Origin: Lineus longissimus
Taxonomy: Eukaryota; Nemertea; Pilidiophora; Heteronemertea; Lineidae
DNA: 64,000 bases
Assembly (NCBI RefSeq): GCF_910592395.1
Contig: NC_088320.1
Coordinates: forward strand, 12,830,501 to 12,894,500
Direction of reading: 5' to 3'
The notes beneath the pieces are model-generated. The model worked only from the letters and a program-made list of their open reading frames with translations, was not told where the DNA came from and made no database searches. The position numbers and the translations under genes were made by a program. Below, piece after piece: positions 22,688 to 32,963 of this stretch (positions are counted from its first letter, which is position 1; every line of letters begins with the position of its first letter).

Positions 22688-22876
22688 ACAAACCGAAGAT
22701 TTTCGTGATTCAGGCATGTCGTGGTAGACTTAACCAGCCTAGCTTTCCCGTACAAGTAGATTCAGATCCAGATCCAGAAACAAAACCATCTGATCCAAGT
22801 AGCCTGGCTATACAACCGTGCAAACATCGTACTCCGGCCGATGTGGATATCCTCATCACCTACGCCCAAACCAAAG
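22688..22876 (+). CDS. Caspase exon with the QACRG active site
   Basis: The exon lies between TTTTCAG (ending 22687) and the donor GTATCA (22877). It encodes DKPKIFVIQACRG, the strongly conserved segment with the catalytic cysteine of the cysteine protease family that executes apoptosis. The following stretch, rich in Asp and Pro (VDSDPDPETKPSD), fits the linker between large and small subunits where caspases are cleaved after Asp. Next, TPADVDILITYAQTKG is the start of the small subunit (family form: ADxLxxYsTxpG). It ends with one codon base, matching the next exon at 40632. Confidence 0.93.
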
Positions 22877-22899
22877 GTATCATAGATAAAAAAAATTGA

Positions 22900-24670
22900 A
22901 AGCATAAACTAAAGGCTTCCCCTGTAAACATCTACAATTAATGATTAACAAACAAAGCGACGCTTACTCATCATGAAATAAAACATTTTTATACTTTGTC
23001 GGTTAGGGTATTAGAACTCGCTGCCACAATAAGTTTTAATAAATCCTAACTGGTGTTGCGCATCACTTGCAGTTATACTGTCAGTAATCGCAGCATAACT
23101 GAATGCCGTGCAGATCCTGTTAGCTATGATCAAATCCTATCACCACTGGACTTCAGGTTTCCAATACAAGTTAGTGATTCAGTCCAGAGCCTGTGAAGCA
23201 AAATGCTTTAATAATGCCAATGATCCTTTAAAACGCGATGAAAAAACGGAATATCACACAGGCTCATGTGATGGAGTTAGCGCAAAACCACGAATGGCCT
23301 CACTAGCCCGTGGAGACAAGGTTCAATTTGTACCAACCCCCCCCCCCCTCCCTCCAAAAAAACCTAGTTCTTCAGACACCGGCCGTTTCTACTGATATGA
23401 ATGGGCCTTGCCAAATACGGTTTCCTTGAACTGAGCGCCATGATATTAGTTTCCATGTGCAGACGATGCTTTGGCGATTTTATGAGGCCATCTTGTGTGA
23501 ACTTGGGACCGGTTCACTACCGTACCCTTAATTTGCATCAACATACGAACAGCCGAGGGGCGAGATTTGGCCTAGTTGAACATGTGCTAATTCATACGAG
23601 TTCACTTCAATCTCTATTTGAATAAGGAAGAGTTACATGTAGAGCCGCAACGATCCTGTATTTTTTTATCAAATTTAGAAATATTATTCTCCTGGCTATC
23701 ACATGGTGGTTCTGCTGGTGAAAATAAATATGTTTTTCATTGAGTCTTTGACCAGACAAATCTAAAAGTGTATAGTTTTAAGTAGTTATGGAAAAAGGAT
23801 TGACCTCGGAAGGATTCCAGAACGTGTGACCACATCCCAGACCCGGGCCTACTCGTTGGTTCAGCTAGAGGCTTTCTCCGCACTGGCCTCTGAGACCGTT
23901 GCAGTTATGTTTTGCGCAAACACAACATGTATCGATTTGAGTTAATATAAATTACTTTGGGAAAGTTATTATGAACATGGTCCATTGATAGTGGTCCAAA
24001 TTGAAGAATGTCTAAGACACCAACAAAAGTGTCATTAAAGTCTATAGCACCATTAATGTAATATATTTTTGTACATAAATAATGGAAGATTGGGATCCAA
24101 TTATTTTGAATATATGAAATTAAGTTGAAAATTATTGCAGCAATGTTGACCGATCCTTTTGATGAAAAGCAAGACATTTACACAACTGCATTGAACATAT
24201 TTGAAACATATTTGTAACATATTTTAGTCCACAACAATGCATTTACTTGGAATTTACCAGCCTCGCTTTGCCTGTTGGCAATCATTCCCTATTCCGCATT
24301 TTAGCATTCTCCCATGATTGCCCGGGCACCAAATGACTAATCGCTCTTGGGTGGCCCAGAATTAGTGTCCCTTGCAAATTCTTTATCCAGCAAAAATATT
24401 CCGGTTCTACTCTACAAAACGCTTAAAAATAGAAATTTATATTCCAATTTCAATAATTTACAATTTGAGCAATATCATGCCTTTTTAAAACATTTTTAAT
24501 TGAACTATTTTCGTAAGGCTACATGATTCGTGGCAGGTGTTGTAGATGGTACAAATACAATCCACAAACGGTACCTTGTTTAGGATCTCAAAGGCTCTCG
24601 GTGCTCTCGGTAAATCGGTAGTACACTTCATAGGCGACAGCATGGCAGAGAGACCTCGCGGAGAGTCCCG
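22900..24670. other. Intron sequence before the gypsy element
   Basis: A poly-C tract lies at about 23338-23350. No mobile element or gene could be recognised, apart from AT-rich sequence toward 24500 that may be the body of the gypsy 3' LTR. Confidence 0.3.
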
Positions 24671-24701
24671 TGACGTCATGAAAGGGGCCAATTCCACAAC
24701 A
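24400..24701 (-). repeat. Probable 3' LTR (5' part) of the gypsy element
   Basis: The LTR start TGTTGTGGAATTGG is inferred directly downstream (on the - strand) of the purine tract at about 24702-24712. The matching start of the 5' LTR lies at 32963. Beyond the first 30 bp the two do not match, so the length and other end are unknown. Confidence 0.4.
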
Positions 24702-24711
24702 TCCCTCCCCC

Positions 24712-25710
24712 ATCTGTTTGGAGGTCAACCATGAGAGAAGAAAAAAACAAAAATAAAAAAATCACACCCCCAGGCACCAGTAAAAACCAATGCCTCGTTA
24801 GAGGTTACAATACATCATGCAGCAAGGATGAAGAAACATTTACCTCAAGGCACCAGTAATAACCAATGTCCCATCTCAGGTCACAATCAATTCATACATA
24901 AATCATATACACTACAACACTAGACCTACACTAGAATATTGAACGAAAACTCAGGTTATGCGAAGTATACAAAATTCAACCCAAGCCAACATTGCCTATA
25001 GATCCCATAGTCGGCCAGTGAAAACCAACCGAACCAACAGAGGGCCAGTAATAACCAACCTCTCCATTAGCCAACCCTTGGGGATAGGAAAAAAATAACC
25101 CTACAATTACAAAGTTTACCCCCTGTTGCAAGTGGTACCGGTAGTATTACTATCAAAACAAATTACATATCATCAATTCTACATGAACAATAATCACCAA
25201 AACAATAATACCATAATGATGTATATACAAAAAAATGCATTCACATATTCAGATGTCGCCTAAACCCGATACAAGGTCCGAACGTTCTGCCTATTCTTTG
25301 GGACTTCCGATTCCGGCAGTTCCTCGTAGTCCTCATAATCCGGAACAAGGTTTGCTTCGGACTCGTCCATTCTGTAATGATCAGAATAGACTCATCAGTA
25401 ACTCAAAATCTAAGGCCATAAAGGCTGGTATAGCTTATAGGTACATACAAGAGGTAGAGTATACACTAGCTACGAGCTAAACATGTTAATATACAATAGT
25501 CCTAATTACTTGGCTGCGAACAGGCCCGCTACCAGAGACCAGCAATTACCAATCTGCCAAAATAGGGAGCCATGTCCAGCCTACAGTGTGATACTAGTAC
25601 CCTCAAACAGCAGGTAATTATTACATAAAATCAGCATACACAATACATAAAAATGTTGTCCCACCCTGGTTAGATTCGAGTACAGCGTAGACGATCCCAA
25701 AACTTAATTC
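24712..25710. other. Gypsy 3' non-coding region with degenerate repeats
   Basis: The motif CCAGTAAAAACCAA or close variants (CCAGTAATAACCAA, CCAGTGAAAACCAA) recurs at about 24777, 24853, 25015 and 25049. One short - strand frame (about 25385-25270) reads MDESEANLVPDYEDYEELPE, acidic and unrecognised; it could be a small extra ORF of the retrotransposon. Confidence 0.4.
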
Positions 25711-25713
25711 TGG

Positions 25714-26300
25714 TCATAGTCTGCACTCCAGTAGGGCAGTTTTTTTTCTACCCCTGGAGGAGACTGGTACATGTAATTCCGCAAACAGGTTTGGGAGGGC
25801 CTCCGGCTCCAAGAAGGCGTATGGCGGTGATTCCTCCGACATCTTCTTAGGTCTGCCTTTGCGTCCTCTGGGCCCCTTCGTGGCATCCTTAGGGCAGACA
25901 TCAGTTGTTGATTCCGGTGTGTCCACAGGACCAGCCAAGTTGGGATCCGCCGCCAAAACCTGTCTCTGTTGGGCCCTGCGTTGTGCGCCTTTCATCTTCC
26001 TCTTGAGTTGCACCTGGGAGGTCAGTGTCGTTGTTATTAAAGAGCTCATGCCTCGCCCGTCGCAGCCACATTGGGACCACCCGGTCCTGGCAGAGCTTAA
26101 GCTTGTCATGGTGAAGGACAACAGTCCGTTTCCGGGACCTCATTCGGTACAGGGGTGGCCTGGCCTCCACTATCAAAAATGGTCCCACCCATGGTCCTGG
26201 AAGCTTCTTGCTCACCTCAATCTTCCTCAACCTCTGGGATTGCTGTGCATTCTAGCCACTTGGAGAATTGGTCGATCATGGAAAGTACTTACACATTTCA
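25714..26300 (-). pseudogene. Gypsy integrase core remnant and C-terminal domain
   Basis: The integrase core enters as MIDQFSKWLECTAIP (about 26280-26235) in one frame. It then jumps directly to a C-terminal segment EVSKKLPGPWVGPFLIVEA in another. The latter is the GPF/Y-type domain seen after the catalytic core in Ty3/gypsy integrases. The second catalytic Asp and the Glu of the DDE triad, normally in the intervening 200 or so residues, are deleted. A Lys/Arg-rich tail follows, with possible nuclear-localisation character (GPRGRKGRPKK near 25860). Confidence 0.75.
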
Positions 26301-26746
26301 TTTTCACTTGGCGTGAATGGACCAAGGAGGTCAATGTGGACCCTCTCCATTGGGTAACCAGCATGGTGTCGCTTCTGTGGGGCTTTGTGCCGAGGAGACC
26401 CCTTGTTCTTGCTGCAGCTGCTGCAGAACAGGACATAATTACGGACATCGCGGGTCATCCCATACCAGTAACAGCGACGCCTTGCCCTGGCTAGAGTGTT
26501 GTTACATCCCATGTGACCAGATGACTTCGCATCATGCCCTAATTGCAAGACTTCCTCCCTAAGGCCTGCCGGCAAGATCACAAGTCTCCTAGTGATTTGC
26601 GGGTCTTCCCAATTGTAGTACAGCACACCATCCGTGATTTGGAGCTGCTGCTGCAGGAGCCATAATGCTTTCGTTACCAGGGAACACAGATATAGTTCAT
26701 GGGGCTCTGGCTCCTTAATTTCCAGCCATCGTATCAGCCTTGCCAA
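26276..26746 (-). pseudogene. Gypsy integrase zinc-binding domain and start of core
   Basis: An H2C2 zinc-binding domain is evident: HDAKSSGHMG, then RCYWYGM and CSSCSKNKG. It is followed by the start of the catalytic core, MERVHIDLLGPF, whose Asp is the first of the DDE triad. The frame then ends at a shift near 26280. The upstream linker (ALWLLQQQLQITDGVLYY) is the usual sequence between RNase H and integrase. Confidence 0.85.
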
Positions 26747-26923
26747 GTCCGGATCCTCTAGCTGTTTTTCCCTCAGCTCCTGCTTGGAGTGTTGCTGGGC
26801 CCAATTCGGGAGGTCTGTTGCCAGGTCCTCATTGTCAGCACTGATGCCTGGTTGTTTATCAGGGGCGTCCAGGGTGTCAGTTTCCCCCTGGTCCTCATCC
26901 TCCAGCTCTCCATCCTGTCCATT

Positions 26924-27905
26924 CTATTCCTTCAAGGTATCCTCTGTAGGCCTCACTCCGTCCAGTGCCACCACCTCTCTCACCGCCAATGGAAGGATGT
27001 CGTCTACAAATACTGTGAAGCGCTCCCACTGCTGGTGCACCCTTGTGCAGTACCGGCATCCACCACATGGCAGATCATATAGCCTTTGACCAGCCACATA
27101 GCAGTCACAACGCTCCAGTCCATCCGGAATCCTGGACAACGCATCCGCATTGATATGTCGGATCCCTGGCCTGTGCACTATGACCATGTCATATTGCACC
27201 AGTTGTTCAAGCCAGCGCGCCAACTGCCCTTCTGGGTTTTTGAACCTGGTCAGCCAAGTGAGACTGTTATGATCAGTCCAGACCAGAAATTGGCGCCCGA
27301 GCAGGTAGTGCCGGAATTGCCTACAGAATTTAACGACTGCCAAAAGTTCTTTCCGAGTGGTGCAGTAGTTCGCTGGGCAGGGATGAGGGAATTGCTTGCA
27401 TAAGCAATCGTGCGTTCCTTGCCATCCTGCACCTGCATAGCTCAGCCCCAATGGTGGCGTCGGAGGCATCAGCGTCTAAGATAAGTTGATCACTAGGCAT
27501 AAGGAATGAGAGGCATGGTGTTGAAGTGGGGCACTTCTTCAAACCTTTAAAAGCCTTCTGGTGAGTAGAGTCCCACACAAAGTCACATTCCCTCCTAGTA
27601 GCCGCAATTAGGTCCAGTAGTGGTTTGGCCATCTCAGCGAAGTGTCTTACAAACTCACGGTGGTAATTAGCGTACCCAATGAAGGACTGAACTTTCTCCC
27701 AACTAGTAGGCCTTTGCCACTCCCTAATGGCGTCTTCTTTGGGGGTGCTCATTCTAACTCCCTCCTCGCTCACATGTCGGCCCAAGAAGTCCGCATCCAG
27801 CCTGAGGAGGTGACACTTCATTGGCTTGAGTTTTAGGTGATGCTGCTGGAAACTGGTAAATACCTCCCTGAGGTTACTGAGGTGTTCCTGGAATGATTTC
27901 CCCAA
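26924..27905 (-). pseudogene. Gypsy reverse-transcriptase thumb/connection and RNase H
   Basis: The frame from 27905 carries the RT connection (KCHLLRLDADFLGRHVSEEG, FIGYANYHREFVRHFAEMAK). The RNase H active-site segment LILDADASD follows at about 27480. A frameshift near 27450 leads to the frame from 27469, with ELLAVVKFCRQFRHYL, WTDHNSLTWL (RNase H Asp) and IRHINADALSR. These are standard Ty3/gypsy RNase H blocks. The product removes RNA from the cDNA hybrid. Confidence 0.9.
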
Positions 27906-29283
27906 TGATCAACACGTCGTCCAGGTAGGACAATACCGTCTTCCAATTGAGACCTCGCAAAACCAACATCATGGCTCGTTGAAATGTCGCGGGTGCATTG
28001 CAGAGTCCCATGGCGAGCCGGCAGTGCTCAAAAGCGCCGAACCGGGTGCAAAAAGCTGTCTTTGGGCGACCAGACTCCTTTATCTTCACATTGTAGTATA
28101 CTGAAGCCATATCTAGGGTGCTAAAGTATTTGCTCCCAGCTAAAACATCAAGACACATGTCGACGGAAGGTATTGGAAATGTGTCATTGGTCGTTTTTGC
28201 GTTGAGGGCCCTATAGTCCAGGCAGTAACGGACTGCACCATCGCTTTTCCGCACGAGAACCGGTGCCGATGCCCAGGGTGAGTTGGATGGCTGTATCACT
28301 CCTGCATCCAGAAGCTTGTTGAGGTGCTTTTCCTCTTCCCCCTCGAAACCGAGGGGCGTCCTCCGCAGCTTGGCCCTACATGGCGGGTGATCCCCTGTAT
28401 GGATCTCATGTTCAATGCCATCTAGGCATCCAACATCCATGTCATGCTTCGAGAAGATGTCCTCTAACTTGATGAGAAGATGTCCAGCCTCCACTGCCTG
28501 CTCCGCAGTCAGCCCCTCACACATCCTCTCAAAAAGGTCTTTCAGGTGGGCCGGCATGGCCTGGGTAACATCGGCAAGCGACTGCGCACACACCTGAGAA
28601 ATGGTGGGGGCGTCGCCGGGTCGGCTCTCTTCGTCTTTGTCTTGGTTTTCGCTATCAGGCTCCACTAGGAGCTCAATAGCCTCCACAGCTGACCCCAGCA
28701 TGGCGCCCCTGGGCATGGTGATTGCTTCGTCTATTGTGTTTATGACATTCAAGGGAATCTCTTGCTTGTTTTTAGCCAACACCGCTGGAAACTGTAGCCC
28801 CTCAATGTTTTGAAGTGGCTGGAAGACGACACTGGTGTTCCGTCGCTCCGGCCTCACTATTCTTGCATCAATGAAGCACACAGTGTTTGGCGGTATGGTT
28901 ACCTTCCTGCCTGCCTCGACTTTCTTGATGAACGTCTGTCCCGACACATTCCTCTTGAGGGACAGGGGTATTGTAGTCTCGGCAAATGTCACCGACTGGT
29001 GATCCAGGTCAATGATGGAGTTATTCAGTCCCAAAAAGTCGATCACAAGGAGAAGTGGGTCACTGATCGGGGCGACACAGGCATCTATTTGGAGTATTTG
29101 GTCTGCTATCTTAATTGGTATCCCCGAGACCATGCGCTCAACCATTTGGCTCCTTTTCCCGGCACCCTTCAGGGGTATCTGCTCCCCCAGCTTGGGTGGG
29201 CTCTCCAGCACGTTGTAAAAATCACTGCTGATCACCGTGATCTGAGCCGCAGTGTCAACCACTGCGGTGACTGGGGTGCCCAT
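27874..29283 (-). pseudogene. Gypsy protease and reverse transcriptase
   Basis: A 469-codon open frame. Protease motif: AVVDTAAQITVIS (about 29262-29225), where DTAA replaces the canonical DTGA; some retroelement families use this form, so it may be active. The RT domain starts with FDMxxx-like lead sequence and includes VRYCLDYRALN, YFSTLDMASVYYNV (first catalytic Asp), RLAMGLCNAPATFQRAM and SYLDDVLII (YxDD box, near 27925). The frame is lost just after YLDD and continues in the frame from 27905. It is an aspartic protease and an RNA-directed DNA polymerase acting on the retrotransposon's own RNA. Confidence 0.93.
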
Positions 29284-29790
29284 GATCTCATATATTCAAC
29301 AGTCACTGAGAGGCCTCGGCCTTGAGGATGTTTGCAATCTTCAATTGGCACTGTCCCCTCTGTCCAATGACAGGTGTTCACTGATGGTGGTATGTGTAGA
29401 GCAGTCCACTCCGTGTCCGCCTGGTCGGTACCAGTAAGTACCAATGCCGACGCAGCAGACTTCGGGTCAGCATGCTCTGTGTACCTCTCCGGGCTTATGT
29501 CCCTGGCACCAGTGAGTACCGATGCTAAGACTGCCGAATTGGTACTCATCGTCTTCCGGCTTTGAGGATCTTCACTGGTTACTGTCCCCTCTGTCCAATG
29601 ACAGGTGTTCACTGATGGTGGTGTGTGTAGAGCAGTCCACTCCGTGTCCGCCTGGTCGGTACCAGTAAGTACCAATGCCGACGCAGCAGACTTCGGGTCA
29701 GCATGGTCTGTGTACCTCTCCGGGCTTATGTCCCTGGCACCAGTAAGGACCGATGCAAACCCTGCCGAATCGATACGAGCGTCACATGCT
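29232..29790 (-). CDS. Repeat-bearing linker between macro domain and protease
   Basis: After the macro domain, the frame contains a 77-codon unit present almost twice, with the DNA units at 29350-29580 and 29581-about 29790 (period 231 bp, so frame is kept). Each unit includes SVLTGARDISPERYT, HADPKSAASALVLTGTDQAD and NTCHWTEGTV. It has no recognised domain and is rich in Thr, Ser, Ala and Asp. The frame runs 51 bp past the start of the protease frame and differs from it, so expression of protease needed a frameshift or has since decayed. Confidence 0.6.
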
Positions 29791-30345
29791 CCATCCAGAG
29801 GGAAGTAGTACGGCATCAGTCTACGGTAGATATCCACATCCTGGTCTCGGAAGAGACAAAATATTACACGATGGACCTCAGTGCCATGATGTGTCAAGAA
29901 TTTCCTAACTGTGTCCAAGGAAACCATAGCCGCTTCCCCATTGGGGTACCCATATAGCCCAGTAGCTATACATGGGATGGCAAGTGTCCTAACTTTATGC
30001 TCCTGCATGAACTTTAGGCAATTTGTGTAGCAGCTACGTAACTTCACGTCGTTCTGTCCCGTTGGTCCTACGGTATGGATCATATATTTCGCAGGCAGCT
30101 TATAACCACCAGTTATCTTTGCCTCCCCACACGGGCAGCCACCCAGTGCACAGTGCACTTGTTTCCTCCAGGAGTGCGGTCCCCGCCGCCCGGTGAATGG
30201 TGCCATCTAAACCTCCACCCCCTCGGAGGGAGCTATTTGCGGCATTTACTATGGCATCCACATCAAGTTGAGTGATGTCACCTTCCCATAGTGATACCTT
30301 GTCGTTGATACTTCTGTCGCAGGGGTAAAATGCCTTCCGAGTCAA
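29791..30345 (-). pseudogene. Macro domain (ADP-ribose binding/hydrolase type) in the gypsy polyprotein
   Basis: The N-terminal part (30345-30100 frame) reads [20 protein letters not shown], then [19 protein letters not shown]. The C-terminal part (30206 frame) has [18 protein letters not shown] and LAIPCIATGLYGYPNGEAA. These are the diagnostic MacroD-type motifs: NAAN, the GGGG(V/L)DG loop, and the ATGLYGYP phosphate loop. Known macro domains bind ADP-ribose and many remove it from proteins. One frameshift near 30160-30200 separates the halves; catalytic motifs are otherwise kept. Position is immediately after gag, in gag's frame, and before the protease. I do not know of a macro domain as a standard part of Ty3/gypsy elements. 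Confidence 0.9.
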
Positions 30346-30348
30346 TGA

Positions 30349-31416
30349 CTATATCTCCCATTTGGCAGCATAATCTGGCAATGGTGGTATCTCTGGTAGA
30401 GTTACCCCATCATTTCTTGAAGCTTTCCCGCGGTCTTTTGGTAGACTTGGGGCGGGGAACTGACCGCCGGTTCCTGTCCTTAGGAGTTTAAAGGATGATC
30501 CCCTCTCCCTAGTTTGTTGTCGCTGGTCCCCTCTTGAGTTTGGCTTGTGGCATTCCCATGCAAAGTGTCCCATCTCATCACAGTTGAAGCACTTCCTGTT
30601 AGGGGAAGGGGATGATGCACGGTTCCGTCCTGGGGATGTAAATGATATCTGCCTTGGCTGATGGGTGTCTTGGGTCTGGGGGGGGGGGGGGGGGTGTACC
30701 CTCAGATACTCGCCTAAGGCGGCCACAATCTGTGGCACCATTTCCGACGGTAGCACACTTGAGGGGTGTTGACTTGGGGCACGATTGGTGACACCATCCG
30801 ATGTTGATCGGTATGACACTTGACTTGGTGGAGCCCCCCTCACCTGTCTGACCCGGCTCACCTCTTCATCTTCACCTTCATCCTCGTCACGGAATGCCAC
30901 CCGTCTGGAGGCAAGGGATGGGAGGCTGCCGTACAGCGCCTTCTGATTCGCCAGGGCCGCTTTCATACTCTCCAGGGCCTTGAAAATGGACTTTGGTGCC
31001 TTGTCCATCACTGTCTTCGCACAGCGCTTTTCTTTTCACCCTCGTAAAAATAAGTCAATGACTATATTATGGATCGTCTTTTCCTGTGCCTCCGGGTGGG
31101 CATCCAGGACCAAAAGGTTGACCCTCTCCGAAAATTCCTCCACCGACTCATCCTCTGTCTGACGGACGCTGTGGATTTGGCGCCGGGCTACCGCATGATC
31201 ATCCTTTCGCTCAAACATCTTAGCTAGTTTGCTAAGGAGGTCGACATAGCGGTTCAGTTTGAGCTTGATGGCGTATGAGAGTGCCTGGCCAGGCAGGCAG
31301 TCCAAAAGGCGGTCAGCCTTCTTGGTCTTGCCCCAGTTACGCCTCCGGGCAATCCTGTTGAACTGGAAAATGAAGATTCCCCAGTCCTCCTTCCCAGTCC
31401 TGCTGAAAGTGGGCAT
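30349..31416 (-). pseudogene. Gypsy Gag: capsid and nucleocapsid zinc knuckle
   Basis: The capsid-like part starts PTFSRTGKEDWGIFIFQFNR (31410) and continues with DRLLDCLPGQALSYA and ARRQIHSVRQTEDESVEEFS, the normal gypsy Gag core. One in-frame UGA at 31036-31038 interrupts it, then the same frame continues to a CCHC knuckle CFNCDEMGHFAWEC (about 30595-30555) and stops at UAG 30349-30351. Gag packages the element RNA. Next in the same frame comes the macro domain, two codons after the UAG. Confidence 0.9.
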
Positions 31417-32558
31417 TTTCGGTGGTTGGGGGATCGGCTCGTTCTTCTTCGGTCATGGTGTCCCCCGTGCCGATGTCCTCTTCCTCGTCCCCTAGATTGG
31501 GTGGAGTCTTCAGAGGCACTGTCTTCCATGCTGGCGCTGCCCGACTCATCCTGTGAGTCATCGGAGGGTGGATCGGACTCTGGGTCACCACGTTGCGTCG
31601 GCGACTGACCTCGTCTGCGTCGTGCCTGTTCATGTCTTGGCTTCCGGTCCCCGTGACCCAAGGAGCGCCTTCCCTTGGAGGTGCCCTCATCGTGTATATG
31701 TGCACGCATCCGTTCCAATCCGGCCTGGTCAAGGTCATGAGGACGTGGACTTGTCCCTTTATAACGGCCGTCCTCAGGGAAGCAGCCCTGTAGTCTTTGA
31801 ATCAGAGGGTCGTAAATACCCGATCTCATCTTTTCCCGAGATGGAGCACTGTCGCAGCACCCGGGGGAAGCACCGAGAGGCGAGAGGGCCTCAAACTTGA
31901 GGGACGCTGTGTGGTGATGGGTGGCCCTCCTATTGTCGACCAGATCATCTATGGTCCTCCTCAGCTCCCTAATTTGCCCTTCATACTCCTCTTTCAGTCC
32001 ATATACTGTGGCCTTGAAGTCGCTACGGTTTTGCTCCAACCTGAGGCTGTGGGCCGTGCCCATTCGGTCCATTTCCCGGCGCAAGCCACGCATCTCTTCA
32101 TTCTGGGATGCGATGTGCTTTTCCTGGTCTCGCCAAGTCACTTCCTTCCTCTCAAATTCCTTGGAGAGCCTTTCCATTTCGACGAGGTCCCTGTGCAAGC
32201 CTTTGATCTCGTCGTTCTGCATCGAAAGGTGCTCGTCTCTCTTCTGCAGCATAGCCTCAGTTCGTACTACTTCACCCTCCAGCCACAGACTCGGGCCGTC
32301 TGGTCCAGGGGTCACCAGGATGGAATGACTGTCAGTCCGGTTAAAGTACAGCTCGATGGCCCCATCCAAGTAGTGGTCAATCCAGAAATCTCGGGCCGTT
32401 CCAGTAGCGGTCATGACAGCCCCCAACAGGACAGGTCGTCCTACATTTTCCGCAAGACACCCCCTTAAAGACCCCACACGCTTCTGCGCGATGCCATTGA
32501 GTAAGCAAAGTTGCTGCTCGCTGGCCTCCTCCGACCAAAATAAAGCATGCCCAGACAT
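31417..32558 (-). pseudogene. Gypsy Gag N-terminal region with coiled coil
   Basis: The ATG at 32558 starts a long frame: MSGHALFWSEEASEQQ, a globular segment (ARDFWIDHYLDGAIELYF), then a roughly 120-residue coiled coil of Lys/Glu/Arg heptads (about 32270-31930), and a charged RS/RG-rich region. Near 31450 the capsid part continues in another frame, so a frameshift lies around 31420-31460. A long N-terminal coiled coil ahead of the capsid is unusually large for gypsy Gag. Open frames on the + strand at 31553-32468 are antisense shadows. Confidence 0.75.
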
Positions 32559-32963
32559 ATCATAACGTTACAAAAAGCAAAATAAACAAAACCACCTCTG
32601 AAGAAAGAAATAATCGAACACAACTGTATGTCAATACGCGGGCACTGAAAGACAATAAACGTTGGTGTAGGGCCTATGGTTCTAGCAGTAACACCACAAT
32701 TACCAAAAAGCATTAAAATAGCGACAAGATACAAAAAAATTACAATCTAAACGAAGTACAATGCCTAAACCACTTGCAACAGTCACAAATTCCCAAAGTC
32801 AGATAAGTACATGCAAATTAGCACATCTAAATAAGCACATCTAGATAAGCACACTGTCACTACACAGCACACGTTTTGTTTTGTCCGAAAATAGAACACT
32901 CGGTGAAGAATAAGCACCGTAGCACCCGACTTGCACGTCATCAAAGGGGCCAATTCCTCAACA

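Larger units (their letters stand above)
24701..32963 (-). mobile_element. Ty3/gypsy LTR retrotransposon with a macro domain (decayed)
   Basis: On the - strand the order is Gag (32558 to 30349), macro domain (30345 to about 29790), a repeat-bearing linker, protease, reverse transcriptase, RNase H and integrase (to about 25710). The coordinates run from the presumed first base of the 5' LTR (32963) to the first base of the 3' LTR (24701). Both starts read TGTTG(A/T)GGAATTGGCCCC, and the second is preceded by a purine tract GGGGGAGGGA, the expected polypurine primer. Only about 30 bp of the two LTR starts match, so the LTR bodies could not be delimited. Multiple frameshifts and an integrase deletion show it is inactive. 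Confidence 0.85.

Noticed and set aside
23108-23395. 95-codon ORF in the caspase intron
   Set aside because: Ends in a poly-Pro stretch from a C homopolymer; there is no domain and no consistent splice sites.
31553-32468. Long + strand ORFs (115-223 codons)
   Set aside because: They are antisense shadows of the gypsy Gag coding region, created by its codon composition.
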